NCBI GenBank assembly: GCA_002811675.1
Contig: PDIM01010316.1
Span: 87,592 to 118,361, forward strand
Source of the DNA: Ichthyosporea sp. XGB-2017a
Taxonomy: Eukaryota > Opisthokonta > Ichthyosporea
DNA length: 30,770 nt
Direction: 5' to 3'
The translations under genes were made by a program, and so were the position numbers. Below the pieces are notes generated by a model, which was given only the letters and a program-made list of their open reading frames with translations, was not told where the DNA came from and ran no database searches. Numbering within the stretch: the first letter of the stretch is position 1; each line of letters opens with the position of its first letter. Shown piece after piece: positions 15,588-25,298 of the stretch.

Positions 15588-18050
15588 ATGTCGAATCCTT
15601 CGAATTCCTTTAGACAGTCATCCATGAATTCCTCAAAGAGGAGATTCAATAGGACTGGGCTGTCTACCTCAAGGTCTTTTATCAGCAAAACTTCTCAAAT
15701 GTCCAAAACTGGCAAAACAGGTGGCTACGACAATAAGCCAAAGCACCACGCAGTAATTTTGGACGAAAATGGAAATGATGTCACGCCTCTACCCTTACTT
15801 AATGTTGAATCAGCTGCCATCAAACAACAAAAGGAAATTTTTGGAATGGAATCTGGTATGAACACACCCTCAGCCCATGATGGCGATTCAGCCTTTATGT
15901 CAAATACTGGCGAAATATTCGCATCCACGGGTCCCTTTGGGAGATCGATTATGGGAACGGACTCAGTCACCGCTAGTCAAATGTCTGGTATGTCGACCCC
16001 AACAGGGGGAGAGTCCGAGGTTCAGTCACGAGCTGGGAGTTTGGAAGATTTGGTTGATTCTATTGACAAGTCATTGTTAAGAGACGATGAGGAAGTAGGA
16101 CTTATTGATAAGGAGCTCACAGAGCAGGAACTAGAGAGTGAAGTGGACATAGTATTGTCGGAAACTGAAACAATGTTTTTCTTAGACATCAAAGGTACTT
16201 CAGTGTCAAATGATAGTGAAAAGGCAGACGAAGTAATTAAGGCAAATGAGAGATATGCTCAGTTAAAGGCCAACAAGATAGGTAATGATAGCTACGTGGA
16301 TAGGGGAATGCAAACATTTAACAATGCTGTTAAGAACAAAAATGTCTATACGCATCCCATTAAAATGGCCAGTGTAGAGGTTATGGCAACATCTTGGGAT
16401 ATATACGACTCGTATAACACAGATACGTCCGCCAAAGACGATTCAGCGAAGTCGGGCTCTGCAGATTTGGTTGCAGAATTCATTGAGCAGAAAATCAAAA
16501 CATTAAACGACGAGAAAACTAAAAAGGCAAGCGAGCCTGCGAAGGGAGCTGTAAGCAATCACCAATCTGCTGCAAGCAGCTTTACTGGAAAAGACAGCGA
16601 GTCTTCAGACACTGCAGCAGATACACAAAATATAAATCAAGAGGAGTCTACTCAGCTCAGTGACACGAACTTTAACAAAGCTGATCATCCAATATTCAAG
16701 AATGCGCGACTACCCAAAACACTCCGAGTACTGGAGAATATGGTAAATCAAAATAGTTACCACTCAAGCCAGGCTATATACCGGGACATGCTCGATCTGG
16801 ATGAGGAATATTTAGAAGAAGGGAAGGAAGGGGATACGGAAGATCTTCAAAAAGATGGAACCGCAAAGAGTGTTGCCGTTCTTGAACCCACGACCTTACC
16901 AGCTCTTGAAATGCTATGGACGTACAACTGCAACCTTACTCGAGGTCGGAATGTTAGCTGTATGACTTGGAATGAAAAAAATCCGGACATTCTTGCTGTG
17001 GGCTATGGTCAGTTTGAGTATACAGATCAAAGAGACGGTCTTATCTGCTGCTGGTCGTTCAAGAACCCCGAGTACCCTGAGCGTGTGTACAAGATTCCAT
17101 GCAGCTGTACTGCTCTTGACTTTTCCGCTTCTCAACCAAACCTTCTTGCTGCTGGTCTGTATGATGGTACTGTTGCGATATATAATGTGCAAAGTAAGTC
17201 AGACACACCATTACTCGATTCTCAAGAAAGCACAGGGAAACACTCAGATCCTGCTTGGCAAATTAAATGGGTCGATCGGGAAAGAGTCGCTGGGGAGCAG
17301 AGAGGGGAGATTTTAGTGTCTATATCGTGTGATGGACGCATTACACAATGGTCAATGCGCAAGGGACTGGAATTCACCGATTTAATGAAGTTAAAGAGAA
17401 CTCCGAACAAAGTAAAATCATTGGTATCTGGCGCAGGTAAAACAGAAGCATTTATTTCTAGACAAGCAGCGGGTATGTGCTTTGATTTTAGCCAAAAAGA
17501 TACTAACGTTTACCTGGTTGGGACTGAAGATGGGAATATACACAAATGCTCTTGCTCGTACAATGAGCAGTACTTGGAGAATTACTTTGGGCACTCGGGG
17601 CCTGTTTACAAAATTAAATGGTCACCCTTTCATCCAAACATTTTCCTTTCATGTAGTGCAGATTGGACTGTCAAATGTTGGAACCAAGATAAGGAAGCAC
17701 CCGCTCTTAGTTTACAATCCTCAACGAACCCTGTTAATGATTTGGATTGGAGTCCTTCTTCCCCAACCGTATTTGCAACTGTTTCTGAAGGTAGAACTGA
17801 AATATGGGATCTGCAAGTCAACACACTTGACCCCCTAATTAGCTTACAAACCATTGATAGAAAAATGTCTTCTGTTATTTTTGCTCGAAACTCGGAGGCC
17901 GTTGTTACTGGAGATGATGATGGTAATGTAACATTCCATAGGCTTTGCCGCATGCCAAATTCCGGTGTCGACCTTCCTCTAGAGGAACAAATGCAAATGC
18001 TGGAAAAGATTATTCAGCCAACAAATGTCGAGGCTGCTGGGGACCAATGA
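15588..18050 (+). CDS. DNAI4: Axonemal dynein intermediate chain 4 (DNAI4/WDR78, IC138 type)
   Basis: 820 residues, intronless (human about 848). WD-repeat intermediate chain of the two-headed inner-arm dynein I1/f, which controls ciliary bending and is regulated by phosphorylation of IC138 in Chlamydomonas. The N-terminus is Ser/Thr-rich and disordered, followed by the family hallmark HAVILDENGNDVTPLPLL (about residue 54). The WD propeller runs from about residue 443 to 805. It opens with LEMLWTYNCNLTRGRNVSCM and AVGYG, and later blades include SGPVYKIKWSPFHPNIFLSC, DWTVKCWNQD and VNDLDWSPSSPTVFAT. These features separate it from DNAI1, DNAI2 and DNAI3. The start has an AACC context before the first ATG. 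AATAAA occurs at 18050-18055 and 18069-18074. Confidence 0.92.
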   Translation: MSNPSNSFRQSSMNSSKRRFNRTGLSTSRSFISKTSQMSKTGKTGGYDNKPKHHAVILDENGNDVTPLPLLNVESAAIKQQKEIFGMESGMNTPSAHDGDSAFMSNTGEIFASTGPFGRSIMGTDSVTASQMSGMSTPTGGESEVQSRAGSLEDLVDSIDKSLLRDDEEVGLIDKELTEQELESEVDIVLSETETMFFLDIKGTSVSNDSEKADEVIKANERYAQLKANKIGNDSYVDRGMQTFNNAVKNKNVYTHPIKMASVEVMATSWDIYDSYNTDTSAKDDSAKSGSADLVAEFIEQKIKTLNDEKTKKASEPAKGAVSNHQSAASSFTGKDSESSDTAADTQNINQEESTQLSDTNFNKADHPIFKNARLPKTLRVLENMVNQNSYHSSQAIYRDMLDLDEEYLEEGKEGDTEDLQKDGTAKSVAVLEPTTLPALEMLWTYNCNLTRGRNVSCMTWNEKNPDILAVGYGQFEYTDQRDGLICCWSFKNPEYPERVYKIPCSCTALDFSASQPNLLAAGLYDGTVAIYNVQSKSDTPLLDSQESTGKHSDPAWQIKWVDRERVAGEQRGEILVSISCDGRITQWSMRKGLEFTDLMKLKRTPNKVKSLVSGAGKTEAFISRQAAGMCFDFSQKDTNVYLVGTEDGNIHKCSCSYNEQYLENYFGHSGPVYKIKWSPFHPNIFLSCSADWTVKCWNQDKEAPALSLQSSTNPVNDLDWSPSSPTVFATVSEGRTEIWDLQVNTLDPLISLQTIDRKMSSVIFARNSEAVVTGDDDGNVTFHRLCRMPNSGVDLPLEEQMQMLEKIIQPTNVEAAGDQ

Positions 18051-18690
18051 ATAAATGGAGTGAAATGAAATAAACTAATTAAAAGTCTGGAACTTTGTGG
18101 CGTAAGCCTCCTGCAATTCGAATAACAGCTAGCAAAGTGGTCCTCTGCAATAAAGGAGCTTTTGAGTTCCTTGCATAGTTGTACTAAGCACTCTGCAGTC
18201 AGGCGTCAGCACTCAGCTGTACAGCTCCCTCCGAGCAAGGATCACCTGCCACCGGAACGATCCTTGGGAGAAGTAACAATACTATTAAAATAGTCTGCAC
18301 AGCAAGTGTGGACGAGCGAAGCTTGTGTAAGGGATTCAGTTTTGAGAAGCATAATTTTGGGGGATGGGGGTTTTATCCAATCAGAAGGCTGCATTTATCA
18401 TATATCCTCGAAAAAATTGACCGTCAAAAAGGGCCTGAGCTGATGAGAGAAAAACGCTACGCTGCGCTTCGCTCAATTATGCAATTAGATCCCTAGGAAT
18501 TAGGGTTATGTGTACCATGGGAGATTCACACAAGCCCCCCTTCACCATAGTCCCCCCTAGCCAGATAGCTACTGTAGTAGTGTGTTGTCGTGTAAGCCAC
18601 TCCCTCCCCTAGACGAGTGGCAATCTATTCCTTTCTGCAAAGGGAGAGCGGCATTTAATCCCTTGCCAGAGATTCATAAAGGGTGTCAAT
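18051..18690. promoter_or_regulatory. Intergenic region upstream of cyclin K
   Basis: 640 bp between two plus-strand genes. It should hold the DNAI4 3' UTR and the cyclin K promoter. It has a GCTAGC (18128), an 8-bp inverted repeat CAAGGATC/GATCCTTG with a 15-nt loop (18236-18266), and a telo-box TAGGGTTA (18501-18508) 183 bp before the cyclin ATG. A short open frame at 18308-18496 lacks an ATG and any recognisable product. Confidence 0.4.
18069..18074 (+). terminator. Poly(A) signal for DNAI4
   Basis: AATAAA 19 nt past the stop; another copy overlaps the stop codon (18050-18055). Confidence 0.5.
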
Positions 18691-20075
18691 ATGAGTGGAA
18701 GGTGGTACTTTACAAAAGAACAAATTAAGGATTCCCCATCGCGCAAATCGGGAATCCCTGCTGCCAAAGAAGCAGAATATCGCGTTGATGGGGCTGCAGT
18801 AATTCAGGACATCGGGATGAACATGAAACTACCACAACTCACTATTGCCACGGCTGTAGTGTTTTTTCATCGTTTCTACATGTACCAATCTTTTAAAGAG
18901 TTTAGTAGGTGGGATATGGGAATCTGCTGCCTGTTCTTGGCTGGAAAAGTAGAAGAAACGCCAAAGAAACTCAGGTAATGCTCTGCTTTCAAATGTTTAT
19001 TAGAGCTTAAAATGATCAATGTCTACTGAACACTCGATTGAATTTTCTTACTTACATTTTTTCTTTTTCTCTTTATTTTCTCTTTCTATTTTTTTTCATT
19101 TTGCATTGTCAAATGATTTCCACATCCAGGGATATATTGATAGCTGGGCACAAAATCACACACATTAGGAGGGGGGTCAATAAGGCTTTATACAAACCTT
19201 TACAACCGGATTCGAAAGAATTTATGGAGGAAAAGGAAAAGCTCTTACAAAATGAAAGGATGCTTCTACAAACGTAAGTATTTCTGCACATGCTTACAAG
19301 ACCCTTTTTCAAATTTCTTTTTATTCACCTTCGATTTCTATTTTGTGCGCTTAGTTTGGGTTTTGATTTGTCTTTGGAGCACCCTTATCAGTTCTTATTA
19401 AATTATGTCAAAGCTTTAAAAGGGAACAAGGAGCTAGCACAGACATCATGGAACTACTTAAATGATTGTTTGAGAACAACAGTTTGTTTGCAGCATCCTC
19501 CTCAGCGCATTGCTACAGGGGTCATTCTACTTGCTGCGACGGCAAGGCAGTATGAACTTTCAAACTCTGTTGATGGAAGACCGTGGTGGAAAGTATTTGC
19601 AGAAGATGTGGAGTATAGTGTTCTTGAAGATATCGGCCATCAGATTTTGAATGTTTATCCAGTTAACAAAAATGGAAGTGGAAAGCCAATCTTGCCGAAG
19701 AAGAGGCAAAATGAGGAAGAAAATGCGTCACCCTCAAAGGCAGCAAAAACTGGCGATAGTGGGAAGAAAGAAGTTTTCGGTGATTCCTTGGGGTTGGGTT
19801 CAGGGGAAAAGGCAACTGCTGCTGCAAGTGGGAGCGCAGCAAAAGATGGTAAAAGTGAAGAGGGGTCCTCGAAAGACGGAGGCCCAAGCGCCAAAGAGCA
19901 AAAAAGAAATGTAGCTGATGACAAGGTTGCGGACGAGAAAAAGAACGAGGACGATACCGGAAAAGAAAGTGAAAGTAACGCGAATTCTTCTGGTGGTGTT
20001 GCAGGGAAAGAGCCCGGTGGTGATGGTGAGAAAGGCGAAGAGGCAACTGCTGAAAAAGCAAAGGAAAAGAATTGA
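18691..20075 (+). CDS. CCNK: Cyclin K, transcriptional cyclin (3 exons)
   Basis: Partner of CDK12/13-type kinases that phosphorylate the RNA polymerase II C-terminal domain; nuclear. Exons are 18691-18974, 19130-19273 and 19355-20075, 382 residues in all. The first cyclin box has WYFTKEQIKDSPS, RVDGAAVIQDIG, TIATAVVFFHRFYMYQSFKE and CCLFLAGKVEETPKKLRD. The ERMLLQT/LGFDLSLEHPYQFL join leads into the second box (TSWNYLNDCLRTT, DVEYSVLEDIGHQIL). These match cyclin K more closely than cyclin T or L. After residue about 265 the tail is low-complexity, rich in Lys, Glu, Gly and Ser, probably disordered, and lacks the long Pro-rich tail of human cyclin K. A poly(A) signal follows at 20104-20109. Cyclin T is the main alternative name. 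Confidence 0.88.
18975..19129 (+). other. Cyclin K intron 1
   Basis: 155-nt phase-2 intron with donor GTAATG, a long T-rich tract and acceptor CATCCAG. The split AG/G codon gives KKLRDIL. Confidence 0.9.
19274..19354 (+). other. Cyclin K intron 2
   Basis: 81-nt phase-2 intron with donor GTAAGT and acceptor GCTTAG. The split AC/T codon gives LLQTLGFDL. Confidence 0.9.
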
Positions 20076-20103
20076 GATATATAAACGTTCCTGGAACTAA
20101 CAT

Positions 20104-20109
20104 AATAAA
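20104..20109 (+). terminator. Poly(A) signal for cyclin K
   Basis: AATAAA 28 nt past the cyclin K stop and 34 bp from the convergent phosphatase stop. Confidence 0.5.
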
Positions 20110-20142
20110 AACCATGGGCTGTTCAATTATGTGCTTTTCAAT

Positions 20143-23100
20143 CTAAATCTGGTCCAAGTTAAGCTCGTCATTAAGAAGCTTATCTATTCTTTCGAGGGAA
20201 CCTATGCTTTCTTTCGAATCTTTAGACGAGTTGCCTATAGAGTGAGCACTACTGTCTGATTTTAGGGCGTCAATACGGTTTGATAGTGCTCTAGCCGACT
20301 TGATAGCATTATCTCTCGGGTCGTCAGTCTCCATTATGCTGTCTTTTTCTTCCTCAATGGTGGCCGTTTTCTCGCTTCTTTCCCCTTTGCTGCTGCCTGT
20401 GGCTTCAGCATCATCAATCTTTCCACCTGCCCTTCCCTTGAAAAGCCTTTTTAAAACAGATGAAGATTTTGGTTGACAACTTGGAACACTATTGTCGTCA
20501 CCGTCACTAGTTTTGCTAATAAGCCCAACGATTACGCTTATGTTGTCTGCACTTCCACGGGCAAAAGCAATGTCTCGTAAAAGCAGGGCGCACTTTGCAG
20601 CTGTATTGCAGTGACTTGAGTATTTTGACGATCCTGAAAGAGTTCTACAAACTTCTTCCCTTACAATTTTTATGGCTTCACAATCGTCGACGACATCCCA
20701 AAGGCCGTCCGATGCTAGAATGACGAAAGACGTATCTTGGTTCTGCAATATTTGTGTTTTGGAGCACTCGGGGATATGGGAGAGTCCAAAGCCAAGATCC
20801 AAGTCCCCTAGGGATCGAGAAACGCCCAGAGCCCCGTTCAATCTCTTCTTCTCGAGAAAGCCACCTCTTTGCTTGATCCTTGCATATTCGTCTCTGTCGT
20901 ATGGTTTGTGGTCTTTCGTAAGTCTATTCACATCAGCTACTGCTTCTGGTTTCAAGTACCCCAACACTGCCCGTGAATCACCAACGTGAGCAGTCTGGAC
21001 ATAGCCATTTTTAACAAATGCAATAACAGCAGTTGACCCTCCAGTCATATTTCGTTTTCTTATGTCTTTCTGGATATTTTCAAATTGTTTTTCAAAGGAA
21101 ACCGCGGAAGCAAATTCCGAAGCTTTCGAATTTCTAAAGAGTTTGCTTCTAAAGAGTTTGATGAACTTTTTTGCTGCAAAAATTGAAACATCGTTGCCAG
21201 CATGGCCATCAAAAACCCCCAAAAAGGCTGTTGAGTCATCATCTTTGATTCCATGGCCAATAAATGTCGTATCTTCCTGATTGTCTTTTTTCCCAATAGT
21301 ATACGCTCTTCCGAAATTTCCTTTTTCTTTGTCGCCAACCAGATGCAACCAGTAGAGTGTTTTTTTTTTGATTCTCGACTTATTAAGCAGTCTAAGAGAT
21401 AAAGGATTACTTTCCATGTTCAACATGACGAGTTTGTCTGATTCAAAGTCCATGGGGACACTTTTGATGTGGTTAAAAGAAACATCCAAGTGGACTAAGC
21501 AAGAAAGCTTTGCAATACCCGTGCTAATTTCTGTTAACTCGTTGTGGGAGAGATTGACATGCCAAAGGTTTTTGTTGTTGTCAAATGCATCGTCCGATAT
21601 AGACTCTATTTTGTTCATGCTAAGTGAAAGTGAGTTCAAGTTTACAAGTCCCTCGAAGGATGGAATCGACGAAATATTATTGCAACACAAATCAAGCACC
21701 TTTAGATTTGAGAGGCAATGCATTACCTTGCCCATCTCCTTCAGTGTTCCCTTTGTTAAATATAGCTCTTGCAGGCTACTCCATTCAAGGTTATCCATTA
21801 ATGAATCAAACTCCATTCCTCCAATAACTAGTTTGGTACAACTCTGAGGTAAAGTGTGCGGAGGGCACTTAAAATTTCTATCATTATAGCCTATGTACAG
21901 CTCTTTCAGATCTTCGCACTCACTGAAGTCCAGCGGTACCTGTAGAAGATGATTCTGTGTTAAGTTGAGGTTTTTCAGGGTTGTTAAATTGAGTATACTT
22001 TCTGGGCAATTAGATATTTGGTTATTTGATAAGTCTAGCGATTGAATAAGAATCAAATTCCCAATAGTTTGAGGCAAGGATGTCAATAAGTTATTTGCCA
22101 AGGACAAGTATTCCACATGATGAATGACATCATCGTCGAAGCAGTCAAATACGGAGATGCAGTTAGAGCTAAGGTCTAGATGTCTTAAGTTTCGCAACCC
22201 CTCAAATGACCCGACTGCTATTTCTCTAATTTTGTTATGTGAAACATCCAATGCTATGCACAATGGAAGCCCCGGCAATGGACATGGTAGTTGTGTAAGA
22301 CAATTGCCACTCAAGTAAAGCTCCTCAAGAGCTGAACATCGGCTCATTTCCTCTTGTGGAACGTCGACAATGTGATTGTTATCTATGCGCAGAAACTTAA
22401 TAGAAGGGCTAAGTACTGGGAATGGGATTTCCTTTAGTGCATTGTGACTTGCGACAAACTCTCGCAGGCAAACCAAGGAGACGCCTTCCACGCTCGTACT
22501 ATACCATTCTGCTATATAGTTATGACTTACATCAATGTGATTTAAGTTCCGTAGCGATAATATATGGGACATATTTTCCAGAAGGTTGAAGCATGCGGCA
22601 ACGCTTTTCATGTTTGTACAGGTTTCAATGCCTTCTAGAGAAAGTTTCACAAAATTGTAGGACAAATCAATCTCTTCCAAGGTAGCAGCCATGTTTTCAA
22701 ATATATTCTTGGCACTTTCCAAGCGATTATGGGATATATCCAAAACCTTTAAACCCTTTAAAGCTTGCCCAAGCTCTGGAGGAAAGAAAGTAATTTCATT
22801 GAAGGAAACATCAAGAGTACAAAGGCTAATGCTTTGGCTGGCATTGGCATGTTCGAGGTTTGACAGTCGAATGGAGTTGTGTGAAAGATTGAGGGTAGTA
22901 AGACGTGGTAGCTCAAAAAGCACAACAGGAATTTCCTTTAACCCATTATCTCTCAAGCTCAAGAAGCTGAGTTGTTCGAGGGACCCAAAACTTGATGGAA
23001 TCTTAGATAAAGCGTTTCCTGAAAGACTTAAGTATGTAAGTTCTTTGAGCTGTTCCCAATTATGGGTAGGCAAGGAGCTAAGCCTATTGTCCGAAAGTTT

Positions 23101-23238
23101 GATTTTCTTGATTTGGAGTTGGAACGCCTTTTTGGGGATACTTTTTAGCCCACACGCACATAGGTTCAGGTGACCTTTCCCTTCATCATAGTGATCGGAG
23201 AAGCAAAAGTTTGACTGTTTCATCTGCCCGTTTCCCAT
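20143..23238 (-). CDS. Leucine-rich repeat PP2C-type phosphatase (PHLPP-like)
   Basis: 1031 residues, intronless. About 20 leucine-rich repeats (residues about 40-620, e.g. LKVLDISHNRLESA, LRHLDLSSNCISVF) lead into a PP2C (PPM) Ser/Thr phosphatase domain (about 640-910) and a disordered charged tail. The PP2C metal-binding motifs are intact: NQED (about 650), FDGHAG (about 680), ASDGLWD (about 845) and SADNIS (about 897), plus GGSTAV and GDSRAV. LRR followed by PP2C is the core of PHLPP, which dephosphorylates AGC kinases such as Akt. The PH domain of animal PHLPP is absent. The N-terminus MGNGQMKQ has Gly2, so myristoylation is possible, but position 6 is Met rather than the preferred Ser/Thr. 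The substrate is unknown. Confidence 0.9.
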   Translation of the reverse strand: MGNGQMKQSNFCFSDHYDEGKGHLNLCACGLKSIPKKAFQLQIKKIKLSDNRLSSLPTHNWEQLKELTYLSLSGNALSKIPSSFGSLEQLSFLSLRDNGLKEIPVVLFELPRLTTLNLSHNSIRLSNLEHANASQSISLCTLDVSFNEITFFPPELGQALKGLKVLDISHNRLESAKNIFENMAATLEEIDLSYNFVKLSLEGIETCTNMKSVAACFNLLENMSHILSLRNLNHIDVSHNYIAEWYSTSVEGVSLVCLREFVASHNALKEIPFPVLSPSIKFLRIDNNHIVDVPQEEMSRCSALEELYLSGNCLTQLPCPLPGLPLCIALDVSHNKIREIAVGSFEGLRNLRHLDLSSNCISVFDCFDDDVIHHVEYLSLANNLLTSLPQTIGNLILIQSLDLSNNQISNCPESILNLTTLKNLNLTQNHLLQVPLDFSECEDLKELYIGYNDRNFKCPPHTLPQSCTKLVIGGMEFDSLMDNLEWSSLQELYLTKGTLKEMGKVMHCLSNLKVLDLCCNNISSIPSFEGLVNLNSLSLSMNKIESISDDAFDNNKNLWHVNLSHNELTEISTGIAKLSCLVHLDVSFNHIKSVPMDFESDKLVMLNMESNPLSLRLLNKSRIKKKTLYWLHLVGDKEKGNFGRAYTIGKKDNQEDTTFIGHGIKDDDSTAFLGVFDGHAGNDVSIFAAKKFIKLFRSKLFRNSKASEFASAVSFEKQFENIQKDIRKRNMTGGSTAVIAFVKNGYVQTAHVGDSRAVLGYLKPEAVADVNRLTKDHKPYDRDEYARIKQRGGFLEKKRLNGALGVSRSLGDLDLGFGLSHIPECSKTQILQNQDTSFVILASDGLWDVVDDCEAIKIVREEVCRTLSGSSKYSSHCNTAAKCALLLRDIAFARGSADNISVIVGLISKTSDGDDNSVPSCQPKSSSVLKRLFKGRAGGKIDDAEATGSSKGERSEKTATIEEEKDSIMETDDPRDNAIKSARALSNRIDALKSDSSAHSIGNSSKDSKESIGSLERIDKLLNDELNLDQI

Positions 23239-23942
23239 TGTTGCGCAATGAGTTCAGCGGGACAGGTTGCGCCGTATAACAGTGCTGGGTACATGCGACC
23301 GGAGATGTGCCACGGTCCTCACGAGAGAAAATAAATCCTTTGTGGACAAGTCAACGGGAATGAAATTATGGGAAAATAAAAAGGGAAATAAAAACCGAAG
23401 CAGGCAACCGTGCAGGCAACAACAATAACACTGGCACAACAGATATATTTAGAAATAGTTGGGTCTCCTTGCCTAATCAAGGCACACGTGGTCCGGTTTA
23501 GATGACAAGCTTGTTAGATGAACTAGATGAACAATCCTTGTTTAGATGAAGTTCTCTATGGGGTTTAGGGTGTACACGGCTAGCTGCTAGAGTATATAGC
23601 AGTACAAAACGTGAAGATTGGGGAGTGCACATCGCTGCTTCGCTGCTTTATGGAGGGGCCGGGGATGGGTCACCGTGCCACATTTGCACCAATCAGGGAG
23701 GAGGGTTTTGTTGGCAATTATAATGGTTCAGTGGGATAGTTATTTCATTCATAGCTATAGTACTGTAATTCTTCTCCCTCCCTCAGCTGATCCAGGTATT
23801 CCTATCCTGTATATAATATTTACCCTCAACTACACTCGCCCTGTACACGCTGCCCTCATGCCAATGCTCAGCCACCCTCCCTTGAGAAGAAGATCTACAC
23901 CCTGTATCTGATTAGTGTGTGAGCTTGATTGATTCTGCAAGC
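23239..23942. promoter_or_regulatory. Head-to-head promoter region, LRR-PP2C / SLC37-like
   Basis: 704 bp without a supported gene. Features seen are GTTTAGGGTGTA (about 23562-23573, a partial telo-box), GCTAGC (23579) and CAGCTGAT (23784-23791, 152 bp before the SLC37-like ATG). Confidence 0.4.
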
Positions 23943-25292
23943 ATGTTGACCGGTACAGACGCGAAAAGAACCGTGGTGAAAAACCAGGCAATCGTATTAA
24001 CATTGACATGGATTGCCTATGTGAGCAGCTATCTTGTGCGAAAGCCGTTTTCGGTGGTGAAAGCCAACATGGAAGAGGAGTTTCACTATAGCCGATCCTT
24101 GCTCGGACTAATGGACTCGGCCTTTCTATTCCCTTATGCTGTTGGGCAACTTTCACTGAGTTTCTTAACCGACAAGTATGGAGCTCGCAATATGCTCTCT
24201 GTTGGGCTGATGGGGTCTGCCCTTGCTATGATAACTTTTGGTTTGTGGAATGATTTCTATATCTTCATTGCTCTCCTGTTCCTCAACGGCCTGTTCCAGT
24301 CAATGCATTATATTAACTGTGTGGCTGTCATTGGGCCTTGGTTACCAGAGTCTTCGAGGGCTATAGTGTATGGGATTTGGGGATCTTGTTCCTCTGTCGG
24401 GGGTTTGATTGGAACTTGGTTTACAGTTATCTTTTTGAATGCATATGGCTGGAGAATGGCTTTCGTACCCCCGAGCATCGTTGTATTGGTAATTACTGCC
24501 ATCCAATATTGTATGATTAAGTCTCCCAAGGAAGCTGGGGTGGAATCCCCCAACGCAATCAGCAGGAGCCAAAGCGCGGAACAGCTGTCCATTTCGTTTT
24601 ACGAACTCCTTTGCATTCCATCCGTAACACCTGTGAGTGTTTGCTACTTTTGTGTGAAATTTATTCGCTACTCTTTGCTGATGTGGCTTCCTCTGTATTT
24701 TTACTCAAAGCTAGGATATACCCAGGGAGAATCGGCGATGCTTGCAATTACATTTGAAGTTGGTGGATCGTTCGGATCGCCTTTTCTTGGGTTTATTTCG
24801 TCACTGTGCTTTGGAGGTGCAAATATAAGATCTGTCATGTTCTCACAGTTTCTCGTCGGAGTAAGTCTTATTGTATTTTTCTTAACATCCCATTTGGGGC
24901 CTTTAAGCGCGGGGGCTAGTATGGTATTTGTCGGTTTCTTTAGTGCAGGATCCTGCATGCAGATCTCAGGCTGTATTGCCTGTGAACTGGGAGACCGTGA
25001 CGAAAGGCCTGTGCAGGGGAGAGTTATTGGACTGATAAACTCAATGGGCTCTTTGGGGAGTGTGGCACAGGGTCCTGCGATTGGAGTTGTAGCAGACTTG
25101 TGTGGTTGGGATGGGGTATTTATTATGCTCGTGATTATAGCATTTGCCAGCTCTGCATTCCTTGTCACGTCTGTTGCTAATGAACGCACCTTTCTTGCAA
25201 AAGCGCGGGTGGACGAAGAGTCTCCCTTGTTACAAACCACTATTGTAGCTGGCACGGATATTGAAAGTGGAAATGAAAAATCCAAAAATTAG
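23943..25292 (+). CDS. SLC37/GlpT-type sugar-phosphate transporter (MFS)
   Basis: 449 residues, intronless, with about 12 hydrophobic spans. It belongs to the organophosphate:phosphate antiporter branch of the major facilitator superfamily: TWIAYVSSYLVRKPFSVVK in TM1, GQLSLSFLTDKYGARN between TM2 and TM3, and GIWGSCSSVGGLIGTW in the middle. Human SLC37A1-A4 exchange glucose-6-phosphate or glycerol-3-phosphate for phosphate in the ER or related compartments. The cytosolic C-terminus carries EESPLL, an acidic dileucine of the [DE]xxxL[LI] type that sorts proteins to lysosomes or vacuoles. An in-frame TAG lies just upstream, so ATG 23943 is the first possible start. An AATAAA begins right after the stop (25293). 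The family is clear; the substrate is not. Confidence 0.87.
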   Translation: MLTGTDAKRTVVKNQAIVLTLTWIAYVSSYLVRKPFSVVKANMEEEFHYSRSLLGLMDSAFLFPYAVGQLSLSFLTDKYGARNMLSVGLMGSALAMITFGLWNDFYIFIALLFLNGLFQSMHYINCVAVIGPWLPESSRAIVYGIWGSCSSVGGLIGTWFTVIFLNAYGWRMAFVPPSIVVLVITAIQYCMIKSPKEAGVESPNAISRSQSAEQLSISFYELLCIPSVTPVSVCYFCVKFIRYSLLMWLPLYFYSKLGYTQGESAMLAITFEVGGSFGSPFLGFISSLCFGGANIRSVMFSQFLVGVSLIVFFLTSHLGPLSAGASMVFVGFFSAGSCMQISGCIACELGDRDERPVQGRVIGLINSMGSLGSVAQGPAIGVVADLCGWDGVFIMLVIIAFASSAFLVTSVANERTFLAKARVDEESPLLQTTIVAGTDIESGNEKSKN

Positions 25293-25298
25293 AATAAA
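25293..25298 (+). terminator. Possible poly(A) signal for the SLC37-like gene
   Basis: AATAAA begins on the base after the TAG stop. This is unusually close, so a signal further downstream may be used instead. Confidence 0.3.

Noticed and set aside
18308-18496. Short open frame between DNAI4 and cyclin K.
   Set aside because: No ATG start, no recognisable domain, and it lies in the expected promoter/UTR space.
23919-23942. GTG start for the SLC37-like gene giving eight more residues.
   Set aside because: Non-ATG starts are rare in nuclear genes, and an in-frame TAG lies directly upstream; ATG 23943 is sufficient.
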